DNA from: an uncultured Bacilli bacterium
Lineage (GTDB): Bacteria > Bacillota_I > Bacilli_A > RF39 > UBA660
DNA length: 64,000 nucleotides
Direction: 5' to 3'
Assembly (NCBI GenBank): GCA_934101425.1
Contig: CAKOQQ010000002.1
Location: 1 to 64,000 of the forward strand
Made by a program: the position numbers and the translations under genes. The stretch's first letter is position 1. Each line of letters begins with the position of its first letter. The notes beneath the pieces are model-generated. The model was not told the DNA's origin, did not search any database, and worked only from the letters and a program-made list of their open reading frames with translations. Below, piece after piece: positions 34,967 to 42,702 of the stretch.

Positions 34967-35089
34967 ATGAGATGTGGTATTTATGTAAGAGTATCTACTG
35001 ACGACCAAAGAGATAATGGTTATTCTATTGATTCACAACTTAGAATGAATAAAGAATATTGTGAAAAGAATGAATATGTTTTTGTATAA
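34967..35089 (+). pseudogene. N-terminal stub of a large serine recombinase
   Basis: The 40 codons start MRCGIYVRVSTDDQRDNGYS and continue with IDSQLRMNKEYCEKNEY before TAA. This is the start of the resolvase catalytic domain, with the nucleophile Ser in YVRVST and the SIDSQ helix. Intact large serine recombinases exceed 450 residues, so everything after the first strands is lost. GAAAGGAGG precedes the ATG. It lies 460 bases after tRNA-Gly and marks an integrated element that has since decayed. Confidence 0.85.
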
Positions 35090-35098
35090 ATAATCATC

Positions 35099-35146
35099 AA
35101 AAAAAGAGGAAAAAATTATCAAAATAATTTAATCCTCTTTTTATAT
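35099..35146. terminator. Long bidirectional terminator after the recombinase stub
   Basis: AAAAAGAGGA and TCCTCTTTTT form a 10-bp stem. Its loop contains a second stem (AAATTAT/ATAATTT), so the hairpin is nearly continuous. Confidence 0.75.
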
Positions 35147-35158
35147 TTTTTAGAGTGT

Positions 35159-35229
35159 GGGAGTAAAAGTTGTGTCCAGCCAGCACTGAATTTATACTCC
35201 CGTATAAATTCATACATGGGGATTCCCAT
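35159..35229. other. Overlapping inverted repeats of unknown role
   Basis: GGGAGTA (35159-35165) can pair with TACTCCC (35195-35201). Alternatively TGAATTTATAC (35187-35197) pairs perfectly with GTATAAATTCA (35202-35212) around TCCC. A third hairpin ATGGG-GATT-CCCAT follows at 35216-35229. No T-tract and no ORF are present. These could be the recombination end of the lost element or a switching RNA structure. Confidence 0.5.
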
Positions 35230-35250
35230 ACCCTTTGTACATAAAAATTA

Positions 35251-36486
35251 TTAATTTATCACGTGATATTTCCAGCCATTGATTGATTCTCCTGTTCCAG
35301 TAGTATAACCCCTATTTAAATCCATACTTAATGAAAAAGTAAAGTTATTGGAAGTAGTATCAATATAATAACATCCAAATTTGTATCCGTCATAATAATC
35401 ATCACTTGAATTTCCATAATATCTATGTTCATTTGGAAATTCTATTTCATCATGTTTAATATCTAGTTGTCCGACATAACCATAAACCTTTACAATTTCA
35501 ATATTATCATACTCTCTTAAATATTCTAATTCATTTGTTATATTATATTTTAATGTTTCCATATTATTTTCACTATTATCCTTAATGTAAAATGAAATAG
35601 ATAAATCTGATTCTTGTAAAATATATTCTAAAAATTGTTCTATATTTTTATCAGTAATCAATGTGTTAAATTTTGTTTGTAGAACCGCATTAATAATATT
35701 ATCATTTCCGCTCCAACTACCGCCATATGATTTATTAAATTCAATGTAATCAAATTTTATTCCTGTCTTTTGATAATAGTAATTTATCAAAATATCATTT
35801 AAATCTCTCAATTGCCTATTATCAGAAATAAAACCTTTTCTATCAACAACAGTAATTAGTTCGTTATTGTTTTTGAATACAGTTATATAAGGAATATTGT
35901 ATGTAGAACCATTACCAAAAATATCTGAATGTCTAGTATAATCTTGTTCACGATAATAAATACAATCGCTTTCTTGAATATTTATATTATATTTATCATT
36001 TAAGAAACTAGCCATTTTATTAATTTCTTTCTTTTTAACATTATTATATATATTTAATTCTTCTCTTTGCTGTATAACATACTTTGAATAATCAAATACA
36101 CAAAGAAACAAAGTTAATAAAGTTATTAATATCAAAGGAATTGTTATTGCTTTGTTTTTAATATTTCTTTCTAATGTCTTTGGAATAATATTTTGCTTCT
36201 TATTTTTTCTAACTTCAATAATTTTAAAAATAGAATTAACAATTAATAAAAATAAATAAGCACATAATGCAAAAAAACATATTAATAAATATCCAAGACC
36301 ATCCCAACCTAAATATTGATTAGATAAAGCGTAGAACCCGACCAATACAACACTTATTATAGATGATATATTGATTGAAAATAATATTAGCCAGTTTTTA
36401 TTATCTTTTGATTTTATAGACTTTATTAAAAAATATATATTAAATATTAATTGTAGTATAAATAAAATTATTAATAAAACATCCAT
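35251..36486 (-). CDS. Unknown membrane protein with large extracellular domain
   Basis: I do not recognise this 411-residue protein. Four membrane helices (residues ~1-20, 32-52, 64-88 and 110-130) precede a ~280-residue domain predicted outside the cell. That domain is rich in Tyr, Asn and Asp (KSYGGSWSGNDNII, EHRYYGNSSDDYYDGYK). There is no lipobox, repeat or catalytic signature. It is alone between the recombinase stub and the small-RNA candidate, so it may be cargo of the decayed element. Confidence 0.65.
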   Translation of the reverse strand: MDVLLIILFILQLIFNIYFLIKSIKSKDNKNWLILFSINISSIISVVLVGFYALSNQYLGWDGLGYLLICFFALCAYLFLLIVNSIFKIIEVRKNKKQNIIPKTLERNIKNKAITIPLILITLLTLFLCVFDYSKYVIQQREELNIYNNVKKKEINKMASFLNDKYNINIQESDCIYYREQDYTRHSDIFGNGSTYNIPYITVFKNNNELITVVDRKGFISDNRQLRDLNDILINYYYQKTGIKFDYIEFNKSYGGSWSGNDNIINAVLQTKFNTLITDKNIEQFLEYILQESDLSISFYIKDNSENNMETLKYNITNELEYLREYDNIEIVKVYGYVGQLDIKHDEIEFPNEHRYYGNSSDDYYDGYKFGCYYIDTTSNNFTFSLSMDLNRGYTTGTGESINGWKYHVIN

Positions 36487-36548
36487 TTTTTACCTTCTTT
36501 ATTTTATATTTAGTATATCATAAAAATTATTTTTTTCATATACTCCCA

Positions 36549-36577
36549 TTGAATTTTAATCATGATTCATATATAAT
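36549..36577 (+). promoter_or_regulatory. Promoter of the small-RNA candidate
   Basis: TTGAAT (36549-36554), an exact 17-base spacer and TATAAT (36572-36577). Nothing on the plus strand downstream encodes a protein before the terminator at 36664. Confidence 0.8.
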
Positions 36578-36583
36578 GTTTTT

Positions 36584-36664
36584 AGAAAGAGAGCGCTGTA
36601 GTTCGTAAGCTGTAGCTTAATCGCTCCAAATGATTATGAAATCAATCGAAAGATTGATTTTTTT
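36584..36664 (+). ncRNA. Candidate small RNA (about 80 nt) with own promoter and terminator
   Basis: From the predicted start near A36584, the RNA folds into a closed arm (GAGCG with CGCTC, about 36591-36627) enclosing a smaller AAGC-TGTA-GCTT hairpin. A single-stranded link and a terminator AATCAATC-GAAA-GATTGATT with a run of T follow (36639-36664). There is no start codon with a ribosome binding site inside. It matches no RNA family I know. It sits in the accessory island, antisense to nothing coding. Confidence 0.6.
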
Positions 36665-36674
36665 GTATCTTATA

Positions 36675-36700
36675 AAAAAACATCCTTTCTAGGATGCTTT
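36675..36700 (-). terminator. Terminator of the 70-residue membrane protein gene
   Basis: CATCCTAGAAAGGATG followed by TTTTTTT on the minus strand, just after the stop at 36709. Confidence 0.8.
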
Positions 36701-36708
36701 CAATAATA

Positions 36709-36921
36709 TTATTTTTTATTAACTTTATTTGCTATCAAAATTATAGAAGTAACAAGTATACTTAAAATCGTGGGTATATTACTAACGGATCTTCCGCCAC
36801 TACCAGTAGGATTATTCATAACAGTAATAAATTCTGTAATATTAAATAAATAACCAATAGTATTAATAACTAAAAAAGATAAACCAAATATTAAGATTAA
36901 TTTTGCAATTTTTTCACTCAT
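36709..36921 (-). CDS. Small two-helix membrane protein (70 aa)
   Basis: I start this gene at ATG 36921 (MSEKIAKLILIFGLSFLVIN), preceded by GGGTG. The product has two helices joined by a Gly/Ser-rich turn (NPTGSGGRSVSNIP) and a basic end (NKVNKK), and belongs to no family I recognise. The reading frame continues upstream without a stop into what looks like the tail of an unrelated gene. The two pieces may therefore have been fused by decay. Confidence 0.5.
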   Translation of the reverse strand: MSEKIAKLILIFGLSFLVINTIGYLFNITEFITVMNNPTGSGGRSVSNIPTILSILVTSIILIANKVNKK

Positions 36922-37173
36922 TTTACACCCAATTTTATTATTACTTTTTAGCTGGATTATTTGTTTTTTTCCAATAAAGCGACTTTCTATTTTCTTATTT
37001 ATAAATGCAAGATTATTATTACCTTTTTTAGGTATAATTGTTTGTAACTCTAATCCTTCCATATGTGATAAAATTTCACTAAACATTTCTTGTAATATAA
37101 GAATATCATCAGCACAATAAATACCATCAACAGTCCCATATACATCACAAAAGAATAATATGAGACTTTCCTT
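36922..37173 (-). pseudogene. Remnant frame, possibly from a HAD-type hydrolase
   Basis: Upstream of the 70-residue gene the same frame stays open to about 37173 with no start signal. It includes SLILFFCDVYGTVDGIYCAD and later LSHMEGLELQTIIPKKG. The DVYGTV piece looks like HAD motif I (DxDGT) with the second Asp lost. A basic stretch (NKKIESRFIGKKQII) follows. It is most easily read as an internal fragment of a deleted gene. The assignment is weak. Confidence 0.35.
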
Positions 37174-37213
37174 TTATGATTCATTTATTATCATCCATAC
37201 ATAATTTTATATT

Positions 37214-37243
37214 TTGGAAATATCACTAATATTATGTTATAAT
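37214..37243 (+). promoter_or_regulatory. Promoter of the 84-residue gene
   Basis: TTGGAA (37214-37219), an 18-base spacer and TATAAT (37238-37243) preceded by TGT, an extended -10. The expected start near 37250 excludes an ATG at 37248 and supports ATG 37269. Confidence 0.7.
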
Positions 37244-37268
37244 TATTATGATAGAAAGAAGTGAATTT

Positions 37269-37523
37269 ATGAATAGTAATTATATTAATGAATTAGTAGA
37301 AAAAATAAAAATGTTACCAGAAGATAAAATTACAACTATTGCAGAATTAACTAGTTATAATCCAGAGAAAAATTTTGTTAATCCTTTAAAACAAGGTGAA
37401 ATATTTAATGAATTAAAAAATGAATGTAAAAATAAAGAAATTAACATAGAAATAATACGCGATGAAATTGGTGGCCTTGCCTTCTATTATAAATTTAAAA
37501 AAATAAATGATACTATAAAATAA
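37269..37523 (+). CDS. Small cytosolic protein of unknown function
   Basis: This 84-residue protein begins MNSNYINELVEKIKMLPEDK. It has a first half that reads like a short helix-turn-helix (ITTIAELTSYNPEK) and a second half with strands (INIEIIRDEIGGLAFYYKFK). I recognise no family. ATG 37269 is chosen because it follows GAAAGAAGTG and lies downstream of the predicted transcription start. It has its own promoter and terminator. Confidence 0.65.
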   Translation: MNSNYINELVEKIKMLPEDKITTIAELTSYNPEKNFVNPLKQGEIFNELKNECKNKEINIEIIRDEIGGLAFYYKFKKINDTIK

Positions 37524-37557
37524 AAGAAACTAAGCAATACTTAGTTTCTTTTATAAC
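37524..37557. terminator. Bidirectional terminator
   Basis: AAAAGAAACTAAG-CAATA-CTTAGTTTCTTTT lies between the 84-residue gene and the convergent DUF1697 gene. Confidence 0.85.
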
Positions 37558-38078
37558 ATTTCTACTAACTTTTTAATAGTATTAAATGTCCTTATTGTTA
37601 TTTTATCTTTTATATCTGTACTAGCAGTTTTAATCCACCAATTTGATTTTCTATAGTTTTTTAAATCAAATGCCCAAAGTATAACATTTTTATAATTCTC
37701 TATTTTATCTATGTTATAACTTGGATCTCCTATAGTTTTATACACCTCATTAAATGTAGTATTTATCATAAATATTATGTTGTAATAATATTCATGGTTA
37801 TTGCACCAATCTTTAGCATAATTATATACATCAATTAATTCTAGTGATGTAATAACATAAACAGGTATATCAAGATTAAATTTATCATTTATCATATTAT
37901 GAATATTACTTTTTATATTATCTATAGTATCATTTGACTCTAGTATAATATTTCCACTATTTAAATAAGTTTTTACATTATTATAATTTAATAATTCTAA
38001 TTCTTCTTTTAAATTAAACATAGATATTTTATTTTTACCACTAATATTTATGCCTCTTAATAAAACTACATATTTCAT
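37551..38078 (-). CDS. DUF1697 family protein
   Basis: This 175-residue protein carries the DUF1697 pattern: VVLLRGINISGKNKISM at the start, then VKTYLNSGNIILES, and a late NWWIKTAST where most members have an N-x-T/S-x-R-N ending. DUF1697 proteins are widespread in Bacillota and Actinobacteria and have no established function. It is the last gene of a run (MFS, ABC-F, DUF1287, DUF1697) with gaps of ten bases or fewer, so probably one operon. Confidence 0.8.
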   Translation of the reverse strand: MKYVVLLRGINISGKNKISMFNLKEELELLNYNNVKTYLNSGNIILESNDTIDNIKSNIHNMINDKFNLDIPVYVITSLELIDVYNYAKDWCNNHEYYYNIIFMINTTFNEVYKTIGDPSYNIDKIENYKNVILWAFDLKNYRKSNWWIKTASTDIKDKITIRTFNTIKKLVEML

Positions 38079-38088
38079 AAATCACCTA

Positions 38089-38730
38089 TTAACTAATTCT
38101 ATAATGTCCTATTATATCATTTCTATATTCAAGTATATCTTCTTCATAATATTTTTGATAAGGATTGGCGTGATGAATAACAAATGATACGCCATTTTTA
38201 TTTCTTTTATCAGAAACTATTCCAATATGATTTTTAAAAACAACAATATCTCCACCTTGCCAATTAGATATATCGTATATATCAGTAGTAAGTGAGATTG
38301 CATGAAAAGAAAAATATATATTTAAATTTTTTACTCTTCTAAAATCAATATTTTTATCTACAACATCTATATTATATTTTTCTTTATTATCTTTTATATC
38401 ATTATAAACAAGTTCCATTAAATCATATCCAGATTCTCTTAAAGCATAAGCTACTACGTCAGTACATACTCCGTATTCATCATCTGGGTATCCAGTACTA
38501 TAATATTTACTCTTATATTTTGGTTTAGTTTGAATATAGGCCTTAGCATTATTTAATATATCAGTTTGATCATCTACATTATCATTATCTTTATCAATTT
38601 TACTTATATAAGTATCTATACCAAAATCACTATTAGTATATTTTCTATGTGGAATATAATTAAATATATATAATAAACATAAGAATAATATAGTAATTGT
38701 AATTAAAATTATAATAATTATTTTTTTCAT
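38089..38730 (-). CDS. DUF1287 protein, NlpC/P60-like fold, membrane-anchored
   Basis: This 213-residue protein has one N-terminal helix and an extracellular DUF1287 domain: GVCTDVVAYALRESGYDL with the candidate catalytic Cys, GDIVVFKNHIGIVSD with the candidate His, and HHANPYQ. The arrangement is that of NlpC/P60-type amidases that cut cell-wall peptides. Activity of DUF1287 is unproven. It starts only four bases after the ABC-F stop, without a clear ribosome binding site, suggesting coupling. Confidence 0.8.
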   Translation of the reverse strand: MKKIIIIILITITILFLCLLYIFNYIPHRKYTNSDFGIDTYISKIDKDNDNVDDQTDILNNAKAYIQTKPKYKSKYYSTGYPDDEYGVCTDVVAYALRESGYDLMELVYNDIKDNKEKYNIDVVDKNIDFRRVKNLNIYFSFHAISLTTDIYDISNWQGGDIVVFKNHIGIVSDKRNKNGVSFVIHHANPYQKYYEEDILEYRNDIIGHYRIS

Positions 38731-38734
38731 AATA

Positions 38735-40591
38735 TTATTTTTGTATTTCCTCCCATAATGTCATCTTTTCTTCTACAGTACTTTCTAAATCATCAATTTC
38801 TTTTTGTATACTATTAGATTTAAACATATCTAAATATACTTCTTCTTTTAATAATTCTTTTTTTAAAGTACTAATTTTAGTTTCTAAATCATTTATTTCT
38901 TTTTCTATTTGTTTAAGTTTATTATTACTTACCTTTTTTTCTTTAGGCATTTCTTTCTCTTTTTTTGTTTCTTTAATTAGTGTATCAACTACACCAACAC
39001 TTCTTTTCTTTAAATATTCATCATATCCAGAATTATATAAAGTAACATCCATAGGGGAAAATACTAATAATTTATTACAAACATTCTTTATTAAATATCT
39101 ATCATGACTTACCATAATAATAGTTCCTTTGTAATTTTTTAACATTTCTTCTATTCTATTTTTACTTATAATATCTAAGTGATTAGTTGGTTCATCTAGT
39201 ATAAGTACATTAGGTCTAGTATTAAGAATTTTACATAAACTAACTCTTACTTTTTCTCCACCTGATAATGTAGATATTTTTTTAAAAACATCATCCTTAG
39301 TAAAATCAAAAGCACCAAGTAAGCTTCTTATTTCATTCATACTCATGTTTGGAAAAGTATTTTCTATCTCTTCATATATAGTGTTACTAGGAGATATATT
39401 ATCTAATTTTTGTGAAAAATAGCCAATTACAACTTTTTCACCAAATACAAACTTACCACCTAAAGGATCTATTTCTTTTATAAGTGTTTTGATAAGAGTA
39501 CTTTTGCCTATTCCATTAGCTCCTATTATACCTAATTTATCTCCTCTAGATACATTAAAAGTTACATCAGCTAATACTTTATCATATCCAACTTTTAAAT
39601 TCTTTACTTTAAGAACATCAGAATAACTAGTTAATGCTGGATCAAAATTAATTTTAAAAGTCCTTTCATTATCTTTATTAGGTTTATCTATTATATCCAT
39701 TCTTTCTATTTGTTTAAGTTTAGACATTGCCATCTTAGCCTTAGAAGGTTTATATCTAAATCTATCTGCAATAGCTTGTAATCTTTTTATTTCTTTTTGT
39801 TGCATTATATAATCTTTTAAATTTCTATCATAATCTTCTTTTTTCTTTTTTAAATAATAAGTATAATTACCACTATATCTTTTTAATTCACCATATGAAA
39901 TATCATATATAACATTACATACATTATCTAAAAACATTCTATCATGGCTAACAACAATAATACTTTTACTATAATTACGTAAATATTCTTCTAACCACTC
40001 TATAGTAGTAATATCTAAGTGATTAGTTGGTTCATCTAATATAAGTAAATCTGGTTTGCTTAATAATAATCTTATTAAAGACAATTTAGTAACTTGACCT
40101 AATGAAAATTCTTTCATTTTTTTATTTTTATCACTATCGCTAAATCCAAATTTCTTTAAAGCAATTTCATATTCTTTTTTATAAGTATTACCGCCCATAT
40201 ACTCATACTTAATAAATAAATCATTATACAAATCTAGGTCATGAGCATTGTACTTTGTAGATATTTTTTCACTTAATTTCTCAATTTTAGCTTCTACTTC
40301 TAATATATCTTTATATGATTCTAAAATAAAATCAATCATAAGTTCATCATCACTATAATCTATATTTTGTCTAGAATAGCCTATTTTAAAATCTGTTTTT
40401 TCTACTTCTAATAAATCATATCCATCTTCTAATTCTATTTCATTTGTAATAGCTTTTAAAAGAGTTGTTTTACCAGTACCATTTCTACCTACTATACCAA
40501 TTTTTTCATTATCAGTAACAGTAAAACAAATATTTTCAAGTATAGTATTTCCAGATAAAGTTACACTACCATTTTTTATTTTATAATACAT
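38735..40591 (-). CDS. ABC-F family ATPase
   Basis: This 618-residue soluble protein has two ABC ATPase domains. The Walker A sequences are VGRNGTGKT (residues ~34-42) and IGANGIGKS, the signatures SLGQ and LSGGEK, and both Walker B sites read LLILDEPTNHLD or VLILDEPTNHLD. A linker between them and a C-terminal coiled coil (residues ~540-618) complete the ABC-F form, closest to the YdiF type. ABC-F proteins bind the ribosomal E site to rescue stalled ribosomes or protect against antibiotics. Which role applies here cannot be told. Confidence 0.9.
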   Translation of the reverse strand: MYYKIKNGSVTLSGNTILENICFTVTDNEKIGIVGRNGTGKTTLLKAITNEIELEDGYDLLEVEKTDFKIGYSRQNIDYSDDELMIDFILESYKDILEVEAKIEKLSEKISTKYNAHDLDLYNDLFIKYEYMGGNTYKKEYEIALKKFGFSDSDKNKKMKEFSLGQVTKLSLIRLLLSKPDLLILDEPTNHLDITTIEWLEEYLRNYSKSIIVVSHDRMFLDNVCNVIYDISYGELKRYSGNYTYYLKKKKEDYDRNLKDYIMQQKEIKRLQAIADRFRYKPSKAKMAMSKLKQIERMDIIDKPNKDNERTFKINFDPALTSYSDVLKVKNLKVGYDKVLADVTFNVSRGDKLGIIGANGIGKSTLIKTLIKEIDPLGGKFVFGEKVVIGYFSQKLDNISPSNTIYEEIENTFPNMSMNEIRSLLGAFDFTKDDVFKKISTLSGGEKVRVSLCKILNTRPNVLILDEPTNHLDIISKNRIEEMLKNYKGTIIMVSHDRYLIKNVCNKLLVFSPMDVTLYNSGYDEYLKKRSVGVVDTLIKETKKEKEMPKEKKVSNNKLKQIEKEINDLETKISTLKKELLKEEVYLDMFKSNSIQKEIDDLESTVEEKMTLWEEIQK

Positions 40592-40592
40592 A

Positions 40593-41792
40593 TTACTTAG
40601 TTTCCTTTATATATTCAAATTTACTTATTTTTCTAATATATAGTGATGTTACAAATATAGATAAAGTAAGTAATACTAAAGTAATATTAAGAACTAAATC
40701 ACTTTTAAATATTCCACAAATAAGTAAAGTTAAATAACTAACAATTCTTCCCATATCAAGAACAAATTCTCTTATAACTAAAAACTCTGTTCTATCTTCA
40801 TTATTAACATTATTACTATTTGTTACATTAAATAATCTTATGTCTCTAGATAACAATATAATACTTGTAAATACTGAATATATTAAATTATATAAAATTA
40901 TAGTTACATTAGACTTCATAAGTATTAAAAGTAAAAGTGTAATAATAGGCATAATACCACACACTAATAATAATTTTTTATCATCTTTTCCTGTATACTT
41001 TTTACCATATAATTTAGATGTTAATATAACAAATATAGTTGTAATAGAATTAACTACCCCAAGTGATATATCTGTTTTAAAAGATGAAAAAATTATTATT
41101 GTCATAAGTGTAGATAACGCTCCACTAATATTCATGCCTATAAAAAATTCTACTAAAAGAACATTCTTTATTTGTTTTTTATTCTTTATTCTATTCCACG
41201 CATGTAAAAGATTATACTCTTTAAAATCATAATTCATATTATCTTTTATTAAAAAAGATAATATTATTTGTAATAATGATATAAATAACATAATAATAGT
41301 AGTTAAATGAAAGTTAGTAGCACTTATAATAGAACCAAGTACTATAGGAGTTATTACACCTACAGCATTAATTAATATATGTGCTTTTACAGTATGGCTA
41401 GTTCTATCTTTATTATTAATTTTATTAGATAAAAATAAATTATATGGAAAATAATAAGTAGCTAGTGAAATACCATATAAAATAGATACAAACACCAAAT
41501 GATCTACTATTTTTTCCTTTAAAATAAGAATACTCATAATATATAGGAAATTAAGAAGTACCCCTACTCTAAACATTCCAATTTTAAACTTATTATTAGT
41601 TATACCAGCAATTGCAACAGTTAAAGTTGCTAATAAAAAATAAGAAAAAATATAATAGTAAGATATGTCTATCATACTATCAATTGATACCTTTATAAAA
41701 TAAGCTGTTAAAAATGGTCCTAAGAATATTTTCATAATATTTTTAAGAACATCAAGCCATATAATTATTTCTTCTTCTAAATGTTTACTCAT
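40593..41792 (-). CDS. MFS-type membrane transporter
   Basis: This is a 399-residue protein with about 12 helices and a short central loop (HAWNRIKNKKQIK), as in the major facilitator superfamily. Conserved MFS loop motifs are weak and I cannot name the substrate. ATG 41792 (MSKHLEEE) follows GGTGAAATT. A longer in-frame start would lie on the likely -10 (TATAAT). It begins the run with the ABC-F, DUF1287 and DUF1697 genes. Confidence 0.65.
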   Translation of the reverse strand: MSKHLEEEIIIWLDVLKNIMKIFLGPFLTAYFIKVSIDSMIDISYYYIFSYFLLATLTVAIAGITNNKFKIGMFRVGVLLNFLYIMSILILKEKIVDHLVFVSILYGISLATYYFPYNLFLSNKINNKDRTSHTVKAHILINAVGVITPIVLGSIISATNFHLTTIIMLFISLLQIILSFLIKDNMNYDFKEYNLLHAWNRIKNKKQIKNVLLVEFFIGMNISGALSTLMTIIIFSSFKTDISLGVVNSITTIFVILTSKLYGKKYTGKDDKKLLLVCGIMPIITLLLLILMKSNVTIILYNLIYSVFTSIILLSRDIRLFNVTNSNNVNNEDRTEFLVIREFVLDMGRIVSYLTLLICGIFKSDLVLNITLVLLTLSIFVTSLYIRKISKFEYIKETK

Positions 41793-41819
41793 AATTTCAC
41801 CACAATAATTATACAACAA

Positions 41820-41852
41820 AAAAAATAAGAAAACTAGTTTCTTATTTACATT
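41820..41852 (-). terminator. Terminator of the first lipoprotein gene
   Basis: AATAAGAAACTAGTTTTCTTATT followed by TTTTTT on the minus strand overlaps the lipoprotein stop at 41842. Confidence 0.75.
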
Positions 41853-42195
41853 TAAATGAGCTTTTTTCTAATTTTTCAATTATGTCATCTTTTTTATCTG
41901 AATCATAATAAGCTTTTACATTTTTTGAAGAAACAGATACTTTTTTACCACTACATTTTACAGTTAAATCATCCATTTTAGCAGTATTTTTTCCAAGTTC
42001 CATTAAACTACAAAAAGTTTTAGCATCATCTTCTGAATCAAATGTGTATTCTTCTTTTAGTGAAGTTAAAGTATCACCTTTCATAGTAAAAGTTGCTTTA
42101 GACTTCATCCCATCTGATTCTGCAGTACAAGTTAATTTATTTCCGCAACCACATAATAATACACATAATCCCAAACTTAATAATACTTTTTTCAT
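41842..42195 (-). CDS. Small lipoprotein, paralogue A
   Basis: This 117-residue protein has a lipoprotein signal MKKVLLSLGLCVLLCGCGNK, with the lipobox LCGC. The mature part starts with a disulfide-capable LTCTAE and ends FKCK. Its beta-rich core is about 80 residues. ATG 42195 follows GGTGGTG. It is a tandem paralogue of the next lipoprotein, nearly identical over the signal region and similar at the end. Function unknown. The family looks restricted to gut Bacillota relatives (inference). Confidence 0.75.
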   Translation of the reverse strand: MKKVLLSLGLCVLLCGCGNKLTCTAESDGMKSKATFTMKGDTLTSLKEEYTFDSEDDAKTFCSLMELGKNTAKMDDLTVKCSGKKVSVSSKNVKAYYDSDKKDDIIEKLEKSSFKCK

Positions 42196-42233
42196 TTTTA
42201 CACCACCTTCTATTATCATTTTAACATACTTTC

Positions 42234-42264
42234 AAAAAAAATAAAACTCTAAAGAGTTTTATTT
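42234..42264 (-). terminator. Terminator of the second lipoprotein gene
   Basis: AAAACTCTTTAGAGTTTT followed by ATTTTTTT on the minus strand, overlapping the stop region at 42259. Confidence 0.75.
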
Positions 42265-42609
42265 ACATTTAAATCCTTGGTCTTCAAGTTCTTCTTTAAC
42301 TTTTTCTTTTGTATAATCTTCATCTGGTAACATATCTTCATCAGTAGTTACAATAGTTAAAGATTTACCACTACATTTTACTGTAGTTTTGTCATCACTT
42401 TTGTATTCTTTATATAATTCGCAAGCATCTTCTGCATCTTTTTTATCTTTAAAAGTGATTTTTTGTGTTCCTTTAACAGCTTTATCTTTCTTGAATGAAA
42501 TTACATATTTAGCTGTACCCTTATCTTCATCTTCTAAAGTACAAGTTAATTTATTACCACAACCACATAATAATACACATAATCCTAAACTTAACAATAA
42601 CTTTTTCAT
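42259..42609 (-). CDS. Small lipoprotein, paralogue B
   Basis: A 116-residue lipoprotein with signal MKKLLLSLGLCVLLCGCGNK and the same LTCT ... CSGK ... FKCK frame as its neighbour. The middle region has diverged (KGTAKYVISFKKDKAVKGTQ). The first 60 bases of the two genes differ at only a few positions, evidence of recent duplication or gene conversion. It has a clear promoter upstream. Confidence 0.75.
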   Translation of the reverse strand: MKKLLLSLGLCVLLCGCGNKLTCTLEDEDKGTAKYVISFKKDKAVKGTQKITFKDKKDAEDACELYKEYKSDDKTTVKCSGKSLTIVTTDEDMLPDEDYTKEKVKEELEDQGFKCK

Positions 42610-42639
42610 AACTCACCACCCATCCACACTGCTACTATA

Positions 42640-42668
42640 ATTGTATCATAGTTAATTATATTATGCAA
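42640..42668 (-). promoter_or_regulatory. Promoter of lipoprotein B
   Basis: TTGCAT (42663-42668), a 17-base spacer and TACAAT (42640-42645) preceded by TGA, an extended -10. Confidence 0.7.
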
Positions 42669-42671
42669 TAA

Positions 42672-42702
42672 AGAAAAAAATTCTCAAATAGAGAATTTAT
42701 TC
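42672..42702 (-). terminator. Terminator of the MarR-ABC operon
   Basis: AATTCTC-TATTT-GAGAATT followed by TTTTT on the minus strand covers the end of the last exporter gene. Confidence 0.8.

Noticed and set aside
34799..35008. A 69-codon minus-strand frame over the recombinase stub
   Set aside because: The plus strand shows a recognisable recombinase start and a ribosome binding site. The minus frame has neither.
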